Below are positions 49,947-62,505 of a DNA stretch of 64,000 nucleotides, piece after piece. A program made the position numbers and the translations under genes. The notes below the pieces were generated by a model. The model was given only the letters and a program-made list of their open reading frames with translations, made no database searches and had not been told where the DNA came from. Origin of the DNA: Stigmatella ashevillena (lineage in GTDB: Bacteria > Myxococcota > Myxococcia > Myxococcales > Myxococcaceae); NCBI RefSeq assembly GCF_028368975.1, contig NZ_JAQNDM010000002.1:2490007-2554006 (forward strand). Direction: 5' to 3'. Positions within the stretch are counted from its first letter, which is position 1. The number at the start of each line of letters is the position of its first letter.

Positions 49947-51311
49947 CTAGAGGGGCGAGTACTCGAACTTCACCGAGGAGTGGCAGGGGTGGGTGCCATC
50001 GAGGATGTCATAGAGATCGACGTTCTGGGGCGGCGTGGAGACGGTGTCCTTCGGGAAGCCGGTGCCTCCCCACGGCGCTCCCGCGTTGAGCTGGATGGTC
50101 CCACCCGTCGGCGAGTTGGAGGACGTGCCCCCCGGTACGGAGGTGATGCTCAGGAAGGCGGCACAATCCGAGGCGGCTCCTGAGGGGAAGGTCAGTTGCA
50201 CCGTCTCGTTCACGTTCGGGCTGATGTTGTAGAGAACCGTGAACGGGGAGTCTGAACCAATGGTGCTGGTCCGGTAGAGCATGGTCCCAGCGGAGTTCAG
50301 AAGCCCCGCCGTGATCGAGATGCCAGGCTCCGGCGTCACACCCGCCGGGTTATAGCAATAAGAGGGGAAGTTCGAGATCTCGATGACGGTGCACGCGGGG
50401 GTCTTCTTCTCGATGTCCGCGTTCCACGTGCCGAGCCCACCGTTGGTTTGAACAGGCCGACCGGGCTGCGAGGCGGGGCCGCCCACCAGGGTGAACGTGG
50501 TGCTGGCGGAACCGGGCCGGATGTTGGCCTGCTGCTCGACCCACAAGCCCGTCGTGCTGTCGAAGCGCCACATGGCGATGCGGCAGGTCGGGATCGCCGC
50601 CGACTGACTCAGGACACAGGGAGGCATGGACTTCACCTCGGCCGGAACGCGGAGAACAACCTCCGCGGTCTTGTTCTGCCCGAGGTTCACCTCCGCGCCC
50701 GCCGCTGTCGCCGCGCTGATGGAGAAGGCGCCGACAGACTCCAGCGCGACCCTCTGGCCACTCGAATTCACCGCCGTGAAGTCACCCGGCATGCGCAGCG
50801 GGGAGTACCCGGCGATGCTCACATTGACCGTCCCGGTGACGACTTGTCCGGCGGCGTTGACCAGCGAGTTCGCGGGAATCGTGACCGTGACGTCCCCAGC
50901 TTGCACGACGGACGTCACCCCCGCGTTGATGGCCTTGATGGTGGCCCGGGGCAGGACATGGGTGCCATTGAGCTTGCCCGCCGCCAGGAACTCCGACATG
51001 GGCCCATACCCCGCCTTGCTCGCGCTGAGGTTGTAGCCTGCGGTCGTGGCGGTGATGGAGACAAAGTACTTGCCCGCGCTGTCGGTCGTCCGGCTGATGC
51101 CATTGATGGTCACCGTGGCACCCGCGACGACCGCGCCCCGATCGTCCTTCACCGTCCCGGTGAAGACCGCCGACGCCAGGGCCGCTTCCTTCTCGAGGAG
51201 CTCCGTGGAACCCGGCTGCTGAGCGGACTCCACGTCACCACCTCCGAGACATCCCACCGAGAGCATCGCGGGAGCCACGAGTGCCAACCACCACTTCTTC
51301 ATCACTGTCAT
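49947..51311 (-). CDS. Lipoprotein with carboxypeptidase-regulatory-like domain
   Basis: A 454-residue lipoprotein (lipobox LSVGC after a Lys-Lys-Trp-Trp N-terminus). A carboxypeptidase-regulatory-like beta-sandwich (GTVKDDRGAVVAGATVTING, KYFVSITATTAGYNLSASKA; about 50-120) is followed by a long beta-rich region with Ig-like features (VTIPANSLVNAAGQVVTGTV). No catalytic residues. GGAGG 5-6 bases upstream selects ATG 51311; a methionine 3 codons later is possible. Upstream 51312-51567 shows nothing recognised. Confidence 0.78.
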   Translation of the reverse strand: MTVMKKWWLALVAPAMLSVGCLGGGDVESAQQPGSTELLEKEAALASAVFTGTVKDDRGAVVAGATVTINGISRTTDSAGKYFVSITATTAGYNLSASKAGYGPMSEFLAAGKLNGTHVLPRATIKAINAGVTSVVQAGDVTVTIPANSLVNAAGQVVTGTVNVSIAGYSPLRMPGDFTAVNSSGQRVALESVGAFSISAATAAGAEVNLGQNKTAEVVLRVPAEVKSMPPCVLSQSAAIPTCRIAMWRFDSTTGLWVEQQANIRPGSASTTFTLVGGPASQPGRPVQTNGGLGTWNADIEKKTPACTVIEISNFPSYCYNPAGVTPEPGISITAGLLNSAGTMLYRTSTIGSDSPFTVLYNISPNVNETVQLTFPSGAASDCAAFLSITSVPGGTSSNSPTGGTIQLNAGAPWGGTGFPKDTVSTPPQNVDLYDILDGTHPCHSSVKFEYSPL

Positions 51312-51567
51312 GACGGCCTCCAAGGAGAATGCGTGCGAACCACGGAAACACGAATTCTTAAACACTGTCTGGATACCCAATGACAAGCAAATAATGCGAA
51401 CTCCATCCTACTCAGGATTCGCGTTGGTGGGGCAGTCCCTGGCACAAACAAGGCGTGTAACTCATTCCGTTACAACCGGTGCCCTGCTTGTAACCTTTCA
51501 TGTAACAACGCCGCTTTGCGTGAGAGGGAGAATACCCTGGCATGAGCATTGAATTGCGTAGAGCCCC

Positions 51568-52038
51568 TCAGTTCTCCAGGAGGATCTCGTAGATGAAGTT
51601 GAGCTCCTTGCCCTGGGGGTCCCGGAATTCGAGCCGCATCTGCCCGTGGGCGCCCTGGAAAGCGCCCGTGCCTCCGGTAATGGCCAGCGTGGAGTCCCGC
51701 GTGTCGTAGAAAGGCCCCGCCACCGTGAGCTGGCCGTCGCCGAGAAACGCCGTCCATGTGCACTCCCAGGAGACACCTGCCTGAACGCGCACGCAGTAGC
51801 CCTGGTCGGTGCCCACCTGCACCGTGTTCGCCTCGTCGAACAGCGGATTGACGAAGGTCAGGACGTCGCCCGCTGAGTCACCCGTGGGCTCCAAATCCAC
51901 GACCGCATCCGTCTCCGCTCGCTCGACGAGCCGGAGCGTGCGCCCCTGGAGTCCTTCGCCGCCATCCTCGTCACCACAGCCCGCGAGCGCCACGCACACC
52001 ACGAGCCCTGCCCCGATTCGTCTCACTGCTCCTCGCAT
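51568..52038 (-). CDS. Lipoprotein with allene oxide cyclase-like barrel
   Basis: A 156-residue lipoprotein (lipobox ALAGC) starting behind GGAGGGTAC. The C-terminal half (CVRVQAGVSWECTWTAFLGD, LAITGGTGAFQGAHGQMRLE) matches the allene oxide cyclase/dirigent-like eight-stranded barrel; GGTGAFxGAxG is its hallmark. In bacteria these small barrels have no firmly assigned role. Not followed by an obvious partner gene. Confidence 0.7.
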   Translation of the reverse strand: MRGAVRRIGAGLVVCVALAGCGDEDGGEGLQGRTLRLVERAETDAVVDLEPTGDSAGDVLTFVNPLFDEANTVQVGTDQGYCVRVQAGVSWECTWTAFLGDGQLTVAGPFYDTRDSTLAITGGTGAFQGAHGQMRLEFRDPQGKELNFIYEILLEN

Positions 52039-52197
52039 GTACCCTCCAGACAAGCCACCCAGCACCGGTGCCGCTCCTTTTCTTCAGGGAGCGCCCCTTG
52101 CCAGTCACCGCATGGTAGCTGCATTGTGACGCCCCGCTGACGCCAGAGGGCACAACCATGGCCCAGCTGGCGAACACTCCGCCGGAGTCACCACGCC

Positions 52198-54474
52198 ATG
52201 ACGAGAAAACTTCGCTTCGCTTTGCTGGGGCTGGTCTTGTGTACCGCCTCCCAGGCGCTCGCCGCCCCTTACTGGGGCACTTTCCAGACCGACGCCTGCA
52301 CGGGTTTGGGCCAGCGCCAGAAGTCCGCCGTCCTCTGGGGCATTCCCGTGGGCGCCTCGTGGGAGACCGCCTGCGCGAACACGGGTGCCACCCTCGACGG
52401 GCGTTGGTATGCCAAACCGAACCGCTGCGTGAACACGCGCACCAACATGTGGGGCCAGTTCGACGTCACGGACGCGAGCTGCAACGCCACCTGGGGGACC
52501 TTCAAGAAAGACCGCTGCACGGACTCGGGCCGTCGCCAGTACTCGGCGCAGGTGTTGAATGTTCCGCCCAACACCTCGTGGGAGAGCGCCTGTCAGGCCA
52601 CCCCGGCCACCGTGGCCGGCTACACCTTTCTCCACCCCACCCGCTGCGTGAACACCGGCACCACGGGCATGTTTGGCGAGTTCGAGGTGGAGGACACCAC
52701 CTGCAACCCGGTGACGGAGTGCACCGCCACCCCACCCGCGGGCACCTTCACCAAGACGGGCAACAGCGGCGCGGTGAGCTGCGACGCATTCTGCGCCAAC
52801 CGGGACGCCGCCTGGGGCCAGCGCGGTGCGTGCGTGAAGGGCCTGGTGACGAGCGGCCCTCACGCGGGCACCTGCCTGTCCTGCAATGACGTGGCCGCCG
52901 ACCAGGGCGACACCGGCGTCACTTGCTACTGCAAGGCCCCCGCGAAGGGCTTCGCGGACCTGCACGCGCACCAGTTCGCCCACCTTGCCTTCGGCGGCGA
53001 GGCCTTCTTCGGCAAGGCCTTCGGGCCGATCTCCACCGCCATCCCCTGGTGCGACAGCGTCCATGGACCGGGGGGAAGCCGGGACTTCTTTGGCACCCTG
53101 ATGACCACCCTGGGCTACGGCAACGGCGGCGTGGGCCACCACGTGGGCGGCTACCCCCAGTTCGACGGCTGGCCCCGCTGGAACAGCTTCACGCACCAGT
53201 CCATGTACGAAGACTGGCTCTACCGCGCCGTTCAGGGCGGCCTGCGGTTGATGGTCACGCTGGCCGTCAACAACCAGGACATCTTCGCCTTCCCCATCTA
53301 CGCCGCCAAGGCCCCGGGCCGCACCGGCGAGGACATGGAGGCAGTAGACCTGCAAATCGATGAGGCCTACCGCATGCAGAGTCACATCGACGCGAAGGCG
53401 GGAGGCACGGGCCTCGGCTGGTACCGCATCGTGAAGACGCCCGCGGAGGCGCGCACCGTCATCGCGCAGGGCAAGCTGGCCGTCGTGCTGGGCGCGGAGG
53501 TGGATTACCTCTTCGACTGCCGCCGCAACGGCACGTGCACGAGCGCCTATGTGGAGGCGCGTCTGGACCACTATCACGCCCGGGGCCTGCGCCACCTGTT
53601 CCCCATCCACTTCAAGCAGAACGCCTTTGGCGGCGCGGCACTCATCAACCTCATCAGTGAAGGAGACTCGCGAAGCTGCGCTCAGGAAGGCTACGAGTAC
53701 CAGCGCGACATCGCCCAGCCGCCCATTTGTGGCGCACAGGGGCTGACGGATCTCGGCCGCACGCTGGTGCGCGGAATGATGCGCCGGAAGATGCTCATCG
53801 ACATCGACCACATGTCGAAGCGCGCTTTCGACGACACGCTGGGAATGGTGGAGCCCTACGGCTACCCGGTGGTGAGCGGCCACACCACGCTGTTCGAGAC
53901 GGCCCATGGCGGAAAGCGCCACGAGGGCAGCCTCAAGGCCGAGCAGCTCCAGCGCATCCGCCAAGTGGGAGGCATGGTGTCGCTCATCCTCGATCAGGGC
54001 AACCGGGACGAAGTGCCCACCTGGCGTGGCGCGGGCCAGCCGGTGGTGGAGCACCAGTGCGGCAGCACCTCCCAGAGCTGGGCCCAGGCGTACCTCTACC
54101 TGACGAAGGAGTTGGGCGGCAGACCGGTGGGCCTTGGTTCGGACTTCAACGGCTTCGCGGGCCTGCCGGGCCCGCGCTTCGGCGCCGAAGCCTGCCACGG
54201 TGGCAGCGCCGCCGCGCAGGTGGCCCGCACGCGCTACCCGCTGAGCATCGCCGTGGAGAACAGCCCCACGAAGCTGGAGCGCAGCGTGGTGGGCAACAAG
54301 GTGTTCGACATCAACGAGGACGGCCTGGCCCACACGGGCATGCTCCCGGACTTCGTCGCGGACCTGCGCCGCCAGGGCTTGCGCAGCCAAGACCTGGACC
54401 CGTTGATGAACTCCGCCGAGGGCTACCTCCAGGTGTGGGAGCGCGCCGAGGCCGCAAGCGTCCGGGTGCCCTAG
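52198..54474 (+). CDS. Exported M19-like dipeptidase with duplicated Cys-rich N-terminal modules
   Basis: A 758-residue secreted protein (signal peptide LLGLVLCTASQALAA). Residues about 23-175 contain two copies of a roughly 75-residue Cys module (YWGTFQTDACTGLGQRQ...RCVNTRTNMWGQFDV and TWGTFKKDRCTDSGRRQ...RCVNTGTTGMFGEFEV), then a third Cys-rich segment to about 250. The C-terminal 500 residues resemble M19 renal dipeptidase-type metallohydrolases: FADLHAHQF, VVLGAEVDYLF, LIDIDHMSKR, PVVSGHTTLF and LGSDFNGFAG. Metal ligands are plausible but not certain. Substrate unknown. Confidence 0.78.
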   Translation: MTRKLRFALLGLVLCTASQALAAPYWGTFQTDACTGLGQRQKSAVLWGIPVGASWETACANTGATLDGRWYAKPNRCVNTRTNMWGQFDVTDASCNATWGTFKKDRCTDSGRRQYSAQVLNVPPNTSWESACQATPATVAGYTFLHPTRCVNTGTTGMFGEFEVEDTTCNPVTECTATPPAGTFTKTGNSGAVSCDAFCANRDAAWGQRGACVKGLVTSGPHAGTCLSCNDVAADQGDTGVTCYCKAPAKGFADLHAHQFAHLAFGGEAFFGKAFGPISTAIPWCDSVHGPGGSRDFFGTLMTTLGYGNGGVGHHVGGYPQFDGWPRWNSFTHQSMYEDWLYRAVQGGLRLMVTLAVNNQDIFAFPIYAAKAPGRTGEDMEAVDLQIDEAYRMQSHIDAKAGGTGLGWYRIVKTPAEARTVIAQGKLAVVLGAEVDYLFDCRRNGTCTSAYVEARLDHYHARGLRHLFPIHFKQNAFGGAALINLISEGDSRSCAQEGYEYQRDIAQPPICGAQGLTDLGRTLVRGMMRRKMLIDIDHMSKRAFDDTLGMVEPYGYPVVSGHTTLFETAHGGKRHEGSLKAEQLQRIRQVGGMVSLILDQGNRDEVPTWRGAGQPVVEHQCGSTSQSWAQAYLYLTKELGGRPVGLGSDFNGFAGLPGPRFGAEACHGGSAAAQVARTRYPLSIAVENSPTKLERSVVGNKVFDINEDGLAHTGMLPDFVADLRRQGLRSQDLDPLMNSAEGYLQVWERAEAASVRVP

Positions 54475-54489
54475 CGAGAAGAGGGCCTC

Positions 54490-55215
54490 TTACGAAGAAA
54501 GCCCCCCGGTGGGCAGGGCGTAACCGTCCCTGCCCACCCGGTAGCCCGCCGCCACGCCCTGGAGGGCGGCGAGACCGGCCTTAATGTCGAGAGGCCCCTG
54601 ATTCTGGACGAAGTCCAGGATCTCCTTCGGCGCCGTGTCAGGACGGCCCGCGTTGAAGGGGGGCTCGGGCGCGTACTCAAGCATGAGCTGGATCGACTGC
54701 GCGACGACGGGGCCCGCCAGCTCGGCGGCGAGCGTCAGTCCGAAGTCGACTCCCGCCGTGACGCCTCCTCCGGTCAAGATGTTGCCATCACGAACCACTC
54801 GGCCGGAATCGGGGATGGCGCCGAAGCTGGCCAGCAGGTCCCGCATGGCCCAGTGACACGCGGCGCGTCGGCCCTCGAGCAAGCCCGCCATCCCCAGGAT
54901 CAGCGACCCCGTGCACACGGACGTCACGTAGCGGGCGGTAGAAGCCAACCGGCGGATCGCCGCCAGGTAGACGGCGTCCTCCATTGGCTCAACGCACAGG
55001 CCGCCCGGGACACAGAGCACATCGCAGCGCTCCAGGTCCTCCAGCCGGGTCAGGGAGGTGAGGGTCAACGCGCCCTCGCTGATGGGCTTTGCCCCCACGG
55101 AGGCAAACACCAGCTTTGCACCGGGAAGCATCTGGAGCGCCGACTGTGGACCGATGAAGTCGAGGAACGTCACCTGCGGATAGAGCGGGAAAACAATGAC
55201 CGGGGATGAAGCCAT
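54490..55215 (-). CDS. DJ-1/PfpI-family protein
   Basis: A 241-residue cytoplasmic protein of the DJ-1/PfpI superfamily. DVLCVPGGLCVEPMED and the nucleophile elbow SVCTGSLILGMAGLLEGRRA (Cys) are clear, with the acidic residue of the dyad upstream. Such proteins act as isonitrile hydratases, proteases or ligand sensors; the role here is unknown. AGGAGT precedes ATG 55215. Transcribed divergently from a GlxA-type regulator that contains the same domain. Confidence 0.88.
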   Translation of the reverse strand: MASSPVIVFPLYPQVTFLDFIGPQSALQMLPGAKLVFASVGAKPISEGALTLTSLTRLEDLERCDVLCVPGGLCVEPMEDAVYLAAIRRLASTARYVTSVCTGSLILGMAGLLEGRRAACHWAMRDLLASFGAIPDSGRVVRDGNILTGGGVTAGVDFGLTLAAELAGPVVAQSIQLMLEYAPEPPFNAGRPDTAPKEILDFVQNQGPLDIKAGLAALQGVAAGYRVGRDGYALPTGGLSS

Positions 55216-55310
55216 GGCGAGGACTCCTTCGGGCTGAACTGGGTTTGACAATCCTCCTTATGGTCGTTCATCGTCGTGACCGAAAGGACGTAGATCCCTC
55301 GATTCCCGCC

Positions 55311-56258
55311 ATGGTCCGAGACATTGGGTTGTTGGCCTTCCCCGAGTTCCAAATCCTCGATCTCACCGGACCCGCCTCGGTGTTCGAGGGACCGAGCCTC
55401 TTCCAGACGCCAGAGGCCTACCGGCTGCACCCCCTGTCCGAGCACGGGGGCTTGCTCAAGAGTTCCTCGGGCTTGGAGCTCCTGACGCAGCCGTTCGGGA
55501 GGATCGCCTTCGACACGCTCCTGGTCGTCGGCGGAGCAGGCACCCTGGCCGCCATGGAGTCGCCCGCGTTGCTCCAGTTCGTGAAGGCCTCGGCAGCGGC
55601 CTCCCGGCGGGTCGCGAGCGTCTGCACCGGCGCCTTCATTCTGGCCGCCGCGGGCCTGCTCGACGGCCGCCGCGCCACCACTCACTGGAGACAGGCGGCA
55701 TTGCTACAGCGCCTCTTCCCGCAGGTGCGCGTCGAGGAGGAGCGGATCTTCATCCAGGAGGGCTCCGTCTGGACGTCCGCAGGGGCCAGCGCCGGGATCG
55801 ATCTCTCCCTTGCGCTGCTCGAAGAGGATCTCGGCCTCGACGCCTCACGTGCCACGGCGCGCGATCTGGTGGTCTACCATCGCCGTCCGGGCGGCCAATC
55901 CCAGTTCTCCACGTTGCTCGACCTCGAGCCGGCCTCTGATCGCATCCGCCTGGCACTGACGTTCGCGCGCGAGCACCTGCATGAGCGGTTGACCGTGGAG
56001 CGGCTGGCCCAAGCTGCCTGCCTCAGCCCCCGCCAGTTTGGCCGGGAGTTCCTCGCCCAGACGGGACAGACGCCCGCCAAGGCCGTGGAGCGGCTGCGCG
56101 CCGAAGCCGCCCGGGTGCGGCTCGAAGCCAGTACCGAACCCATCGAGATGATCGCCCGTGAGGTCGGCTTTTCCGATCCGGAGCGGATGCGCCGAGCCTG
56201 CATCCGGCTGTTCGGCCAGCCGCCCCAGGCGCTCAGGCGGGCGGCACGGGCCGCCTGA
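55311..56258 (+). CDS. GlxA-type transcriptional regulator (DJ-1 domain plus AraC HTH)
   Basis: A 315-residue regulator. Residues about 1-190 form a DJ-1/PfpI sensory domain (IGLLAFPEFQILDLTGPASV, SVCTGAFILAAAGLLDGRRA), and the C-terminal 100 residues an AraC double helix-turn-helix (LTVERLAQAACLSPRQFGRE, EMIAREVGFSDPERMRRACI). The start at ATG 55311 matches family N-termini; the frame continues 17-34 codons upstream. Its divergent DJ-1 neighbour, 95 bases away, is the likely target, as in many GlxA pairs. Confidence 0.92.
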   Translation: MVRDIGLLAFPEFQILDLTGPASVFEGPSLFQTPEAYRLHPLSEHGGLLKSSSGLELLTQPFGRIAFDTLLVVGGAGTLAAMESPALLQFVKASAAASRRVASVCTGAFILAAAGLLDGRRATTHWRQAALLQRLFPQVRVEEERIFIQEGSVWTSAGASAGIDLSLALLEEDLGLDASRATARDLVVYHRRPGGQSQFSTLLDLEPASDRIRLALTFAREHLHERLTVERLAQAACLSPRQFGREFLAQTGQTPAKAVERLRAEAARVRLEASTEPIEMIAREVGFSDPERMRRACIRLFGQPPQALRRAARAA

Positions 56259-56274
56259 GGTAGAGAGGGCGGGC

Positions 56275-56580
56275 TCAGTGCGTGGGAGAGGATCCCACCG
56301 CGCAGTACGACTCGGAAAGAACCTCCTTGTATTGCGTCATGCGCCCTGAGAGCCACATGGTGCTGTCGCCACAGTTACACCACCCCGAGCCAGAGTACTG
56401 GGTGAGTGCGGCGTCCTTGTAGTAATCGTAAAAGAACGCCTTGCCACCACATGCGGGGAGCGCATCTTCACGAGTGGCGAGATTGGATTGCTCCGCCGCA
56501 TCCAGTTCCTGGCCGCCGCAACCAGCCGACAGCAGTCCGACCGCGAGCACCACGCTTCCGATGACAGCCTTGGCCTGCAT
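56275..56580 (-). CDS. Small Cys-containing lipoprotein
   Basis: A 101-residue lipoprotein (lipobox LLSAGC) beginning behind GGAGGGTAC, the same leader sequence as the AOC-like lipoprotein gene. The mature part is short and Cys-bearing (DALPACGGKAFFYDYYKDAA, GWCNCGDSTMWLSG), faintly like the DUF6289 small secreted proteins. Function unknown. Confidence 0.7.
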   Translation of the reverse strand: MQAKAVIGSVVLAVGLLSAGCGGQELDAAEQSNLATREDALPACGGKAFFYDYYKDAALTQYSGSGWCNCGDSTMWLSGRMTQYKEVLSESYCAVGSSPTH

Positions 56581-56618
56581 GTACCCTCCCTGAGAATGAG
56601 ACCCTTCGTTCCGGACAA

Positions 56619-56641
56619 CCAGGGGAGTGTAACACCCCTGG
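56619..56641 (-). terminator. Hairpin downstream of the GH9 gene
   Basis: CCAGGGG (56619-56625) pairs with CCCCTGG (56635-56641) around a short loop that can pair further (GTG with CAC). It lies 40 bases past the GH9 stop codon and before the lipoprotein gene. Confidence 0.55.
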
Positions 56642-56680
56642 CCCGGTTCGCGGATGCCTCGTTCCCGCCTTCGAGCAAGC

Positions 56681-59689
<3,009 letters not shown>

Positions 59690-59773
59690 TCAGCTCCTTT
59701 GTTGTGTCTGGACGAGGAGAGACGGAGGCGGGGAGCAGCGGTCCCCACCTCCGGGCACGGCGGAAGAAGGCTA

Positions 59774-59797
59774 CCCAGCGGCTCCCCTTCCGCTGGG
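59774..59797 (-). terminator. Hairpin between GH48 and GH9 genes
   Basis: CCCAGCGG (59774-59781) pairs with CCGCTGGG (59790-59797), 8-bp perfect stem, 8-base loop, 12 bases after the GH48 stop. It may terminate part of the transcripts or protect the GH48 mRNA 3' end while GH9 is read from the same promoter. Confidence 0.55.
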
Positions 59798-59808
59798 CAG
59801 CACCTCAC

Positions 59809-62505
59809 TCACTTGACGACGATGGTGCAGGTGCGGCCTTCCAGACGGACCCCGCTGGGCACGGGCTTCGCCCCGCTGTAGCTCGCCTGGAAGCCGGACT
59901 CGGCCTGGCCGTTGGCCGGAATCGTTGCTCCGCCCAGAGGCGTCACCTCGACCGAGCGGCCCGTCTTCGTGAAGGTCGCGCTCCAGGTATTGACCAGCGT
60001 GAAGTCGTTGGTGGCCGTCCAGCTGACCTTCCAATTCGAGAGAGGCTGCGTGCCTCCGTTCTGCACGATGACCCGGCCGACCTGCCCCGAGCCCCAGTCA
60101 TTGCTGGTATCGACCGTCACCACGCAGTCCGGCGGGAGGGGAAGATCATTGTCGAGCTCCGTCGCATTGACCGCCACCGCCGTGAAGCCGCTCGCGGTCA
60201 GCCGGAACTGCGCGGTCCCATGGGTCAAATCCGCATCCTCCGCCGCCGAGACGGTGACGGTCTGTCCCACATTCCAGTTCGCAGGGGTGAAGGTCAGCGT
60301 GGCCCCGGAGGACACGAACAGATCCGCGTCACCGGAGGCCTTGGCCACCGTGACCGTGACATTGCTCGAAGGAGCCGAGGACAGGCTCACCGTGAAGCTC
60401 GCGGTGGCCCCCTCGGGCACGCTGACATCGCTCGAGGACGTCACGATGGACGCGACAGGAGTGCCTCCCTCCAGCAGACGCCCGTAGTCCGCCATGGCCA
60501 TGGCCACATCGGCCTGGGCCCAGAAGCGGTGGTAGGTGAACTCGGGCACTGCGCCACCGGCCAGGTAGGCCTGAACCTTCGGCCAATCCGGATCCTGCTG
60601 GTACTTCGGACGCAGGCTGATGAACGTCGAGTTCGCGTCGATGACCGCGCCCTGGGCATTCTTTCCCGTCCAGCCCGGCGGCACATACACGCCGTCGCCC
60701 GTCGCCGCGTTGTAGACATCATCGAAGCGCTTGTAGTCTTCACGCTTCTCGGCAACAGCCACCCCCTTCGGGGTCTGGTAATTCGCCCACATCCGGTCGA
60801 GCAATTCCTTGGCCAGGGTCTTGGCGCCCGCGTTGCCCGACTTGGCGGCATAGAACACCAACGTCCGCGCGAAACCGGCCGCGACCCCCACGTCCTGGGT
60901 GAAATCCAGCACCTTGACGTGCAGGTTGTTATTGCCGCCCGGGTTCGCCGGGTTCCAGGTGTCCGGCTGACCCGTCCACTGCAGGGTGCTCGGAATCTGG
61001 AACTTGCCGTCCGCGGTGAGGGTCGTGTTCTGCGAAGCCCAGCTCACCCACTTGTCGAGCACCTTCTTGGCCTTGGCGTCTCCCGTGACGTAGTAGTACT
61101 CCGCCACACGCTGCATCGACCAGGCCTGGAAGCCGAACCACTGGTTGCTCGCAGGATCGTGGTACACCGGGCGCCAGTCATAATACATGCCGTAGAAGGT
61201 GGACGTGCTCTCCGGCTGCGCATGGCGGCCCTGCCAGCTGTTCGTGGCGCCGCCCGCGATGCCTCCCTCGGCCGATTGCAGCCACGTGTAGAACTCCAAC
61301 TGCCGCTGAAGGCTCGTCGCCCAGTCGCTCACCCCGGTGGCCGACTGGGGCCGGATGAAGGACGTCGCGCTCAGGATGTAGGCCGCCATCGGGTTCTGAT
61401 ACCCGAAGTGGTTGTGGCTCGAGCCGATGCGCCAGGCCCAGCCGCCACTCGAATCCATCGCCCCGCCCCACGAGTAGTACCAAGACATCAGGTAATGCAT
61501 GCTGTTCTTGCCCGTGCCCGCGGGGCAAGCCGTCTCGCCAATGCATTCGCCGATGCGCTTGAAGTACTTGTCGAACATGGAGTAGCGGAGGTAGTCCCCC
61601 ATCTTGGCCGCCTTCTTGGCGGCATCCGCTACCTGGCCCTCCTTGCCTTGCTCCTTCGCCCAAGTGTAGGCCCAGTAGGCCGCCTGCACGGCGCGCGCAT
61701 CCGCGTCCGGGGCGTTGGTGTACCGCCATTGGCGGGAGTAGCTGGCATCTCCCGTGAACAGGCTCAGGAAGCCTTGCCCCGTCTTGCCCCAGGCAAAGGT
61801 ATCACAGGAGGGATGCGGAACCGTCTCCCACACGGACTCCTGAGAGCCGCGCTGGAAGGTATTGATGTACGACGGAGAGGTCGTCCCATCTCCACAGCGG
61901 CCGTAGCCGTACCAGTTGTCGACATCCAGCAACCAATGCATGCCGTAGATGTTGCTGGTGCCATACGCCGTCTGAAGTTCACTGGCGATCGGGTCGCTGC
62001 CCACTGCCACCGTGGTGCGCAGGACGGAGGGATACTGGCTGGGAAGATCCCACTCCGCCGCATACGTGGCCGGCTTGCTCGGCTGGTAGAACGCGTTGGA
62101 GGGCTGGTCCGCTTGGGACGGAATGATGTACTGCTCCATGTTGGCCCATGCGGCGTTGAAGGGCGCCCAGTTGCCCGTCACATGGCCATACTCCGCCTCC
62201 AGCCACAGCCAGTAGCTGTAGGCTTCCGAGGTCGTCTCGTGACCATGGTCCGGGGCCTCGACCATCAGGGTTTCCACGGAGTGGTAGGGCACCCCCTTGG
62301 GGCTGAAGTAGCCGTTCGCCGGGTCCTTGATCTTGTTGTATTGCGCAAGGAAGCGCTGCGTATAGGGAGACTCGGCGGCAAGCGCCATGGCCAGGGTGGG
62401 CACGGGCTTGTGAGTGGCCGCAACGGCTTGCGCGGGCACCGCCATGGCCACCGACAGGCAAAGCGCTTGGGTCACTGCTGACTGGATCGAACGCAATAAC
62501 ATCAC
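59809..62505 (-). CDS. Secreted GH48 exocellulase with Calx-beta-like and CBM2 domains
   Basis: An 898-residue reducing-end cellobiohydrolase candidate. Signal peptide (1-30) and GH48 catalytic domain (about 31-665) with the family hallmarks [20 protein letters not shown] (catalytic Glu region), [29 protein letters not shown] and [12 protein letters not shown]; then a Calx-beta-like Ig module ([20 protein letters not shown], about 680-790) and a C-terminal CBM2 ([28 protein letters not shown]). GH48 is a marker of true cellulose degraders. GGAAGGGGA precedes the start; the second ATG is equally possible. Confidence 0.95.
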   Translation of the reverse strand: MMLLRSIQSAVTQALCLSVAMAVPAQAVAATHKPVPTLAMALAAESPYTQRFLAQYNKIKDPANGYFSPKGVPYHSVETLMVEAPDHGHETTSEAYSYWLWLEAEYGHVTGNWAPFNAAWANMEQYIIPSQADQPSNAFYQPSKPATYAAEWDLPSQYPSVLRTTVAVGSDPIASELQTAYGTSNIYGMHWLLDVDNWYGYGRCGDGTTSPSYINTFQRGSQESVWETVPHPSCDTFAWGKTGQGFLSLFTGDASYSRQWRYTNAPDADARAVQAAYWAYTWAKEQGKEGQVADAAKKAAKMGDYLRYSMFDKYFKRIGECIGETACPAGTGKNSMHYLMSWYYSWGGAMDSSGGWAWRIGSSHNHFGYQNPMAAYILSATSFIRPQSATGVSDWATSLQRQLEFYTWLQSAEGGIAGGATNSWQGRHAQPESTSTFYGMYYDWRPVYHDPASNQWFGFQAWSMQRVAEYYYVTGDAKAKKVLDKWVSWASQNTTLTADGKFQIPSTLQWTGQPDTWNPANPGGNNNLHVKVLDFTQDVGVAAGFARTLVFYAAKSGNAGAKTLAKELLDRMWANYQTPKGVAVAEKREDYKRFDDVYNAATGDGVYVPPGWTGKNAQGAVIDANSTFISLRPKYQQDPDWPKVQAYLAGGAVPEFTYHRFWAQADVAMAMADYGRLLEGGTPVASIVTSSSDVSVPEGATASFTVSLSSAPSSNVTVTVAKASGDADLFVSSGATLTFTPANWNVGQTVTVSAAEDADLTHGTAQFRLTASGFTAVAVNATELDNDLPLPPDCVVTVDTSNDWGSGQVGRVIVQNGGTQPLSNWKVSWTATNDFTLVNTWSATFTKTGRSVEVTPLGGATIPANGQAESGFQASYSGAKPVPSGVRLEGRTCTIVVK

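Noticed and set aside
51439-51453. TGGCAC-N5-AGGC on the plus strand
   Set aside because: The -12 half is poor and no plus-strand gene follows within 700 bases.
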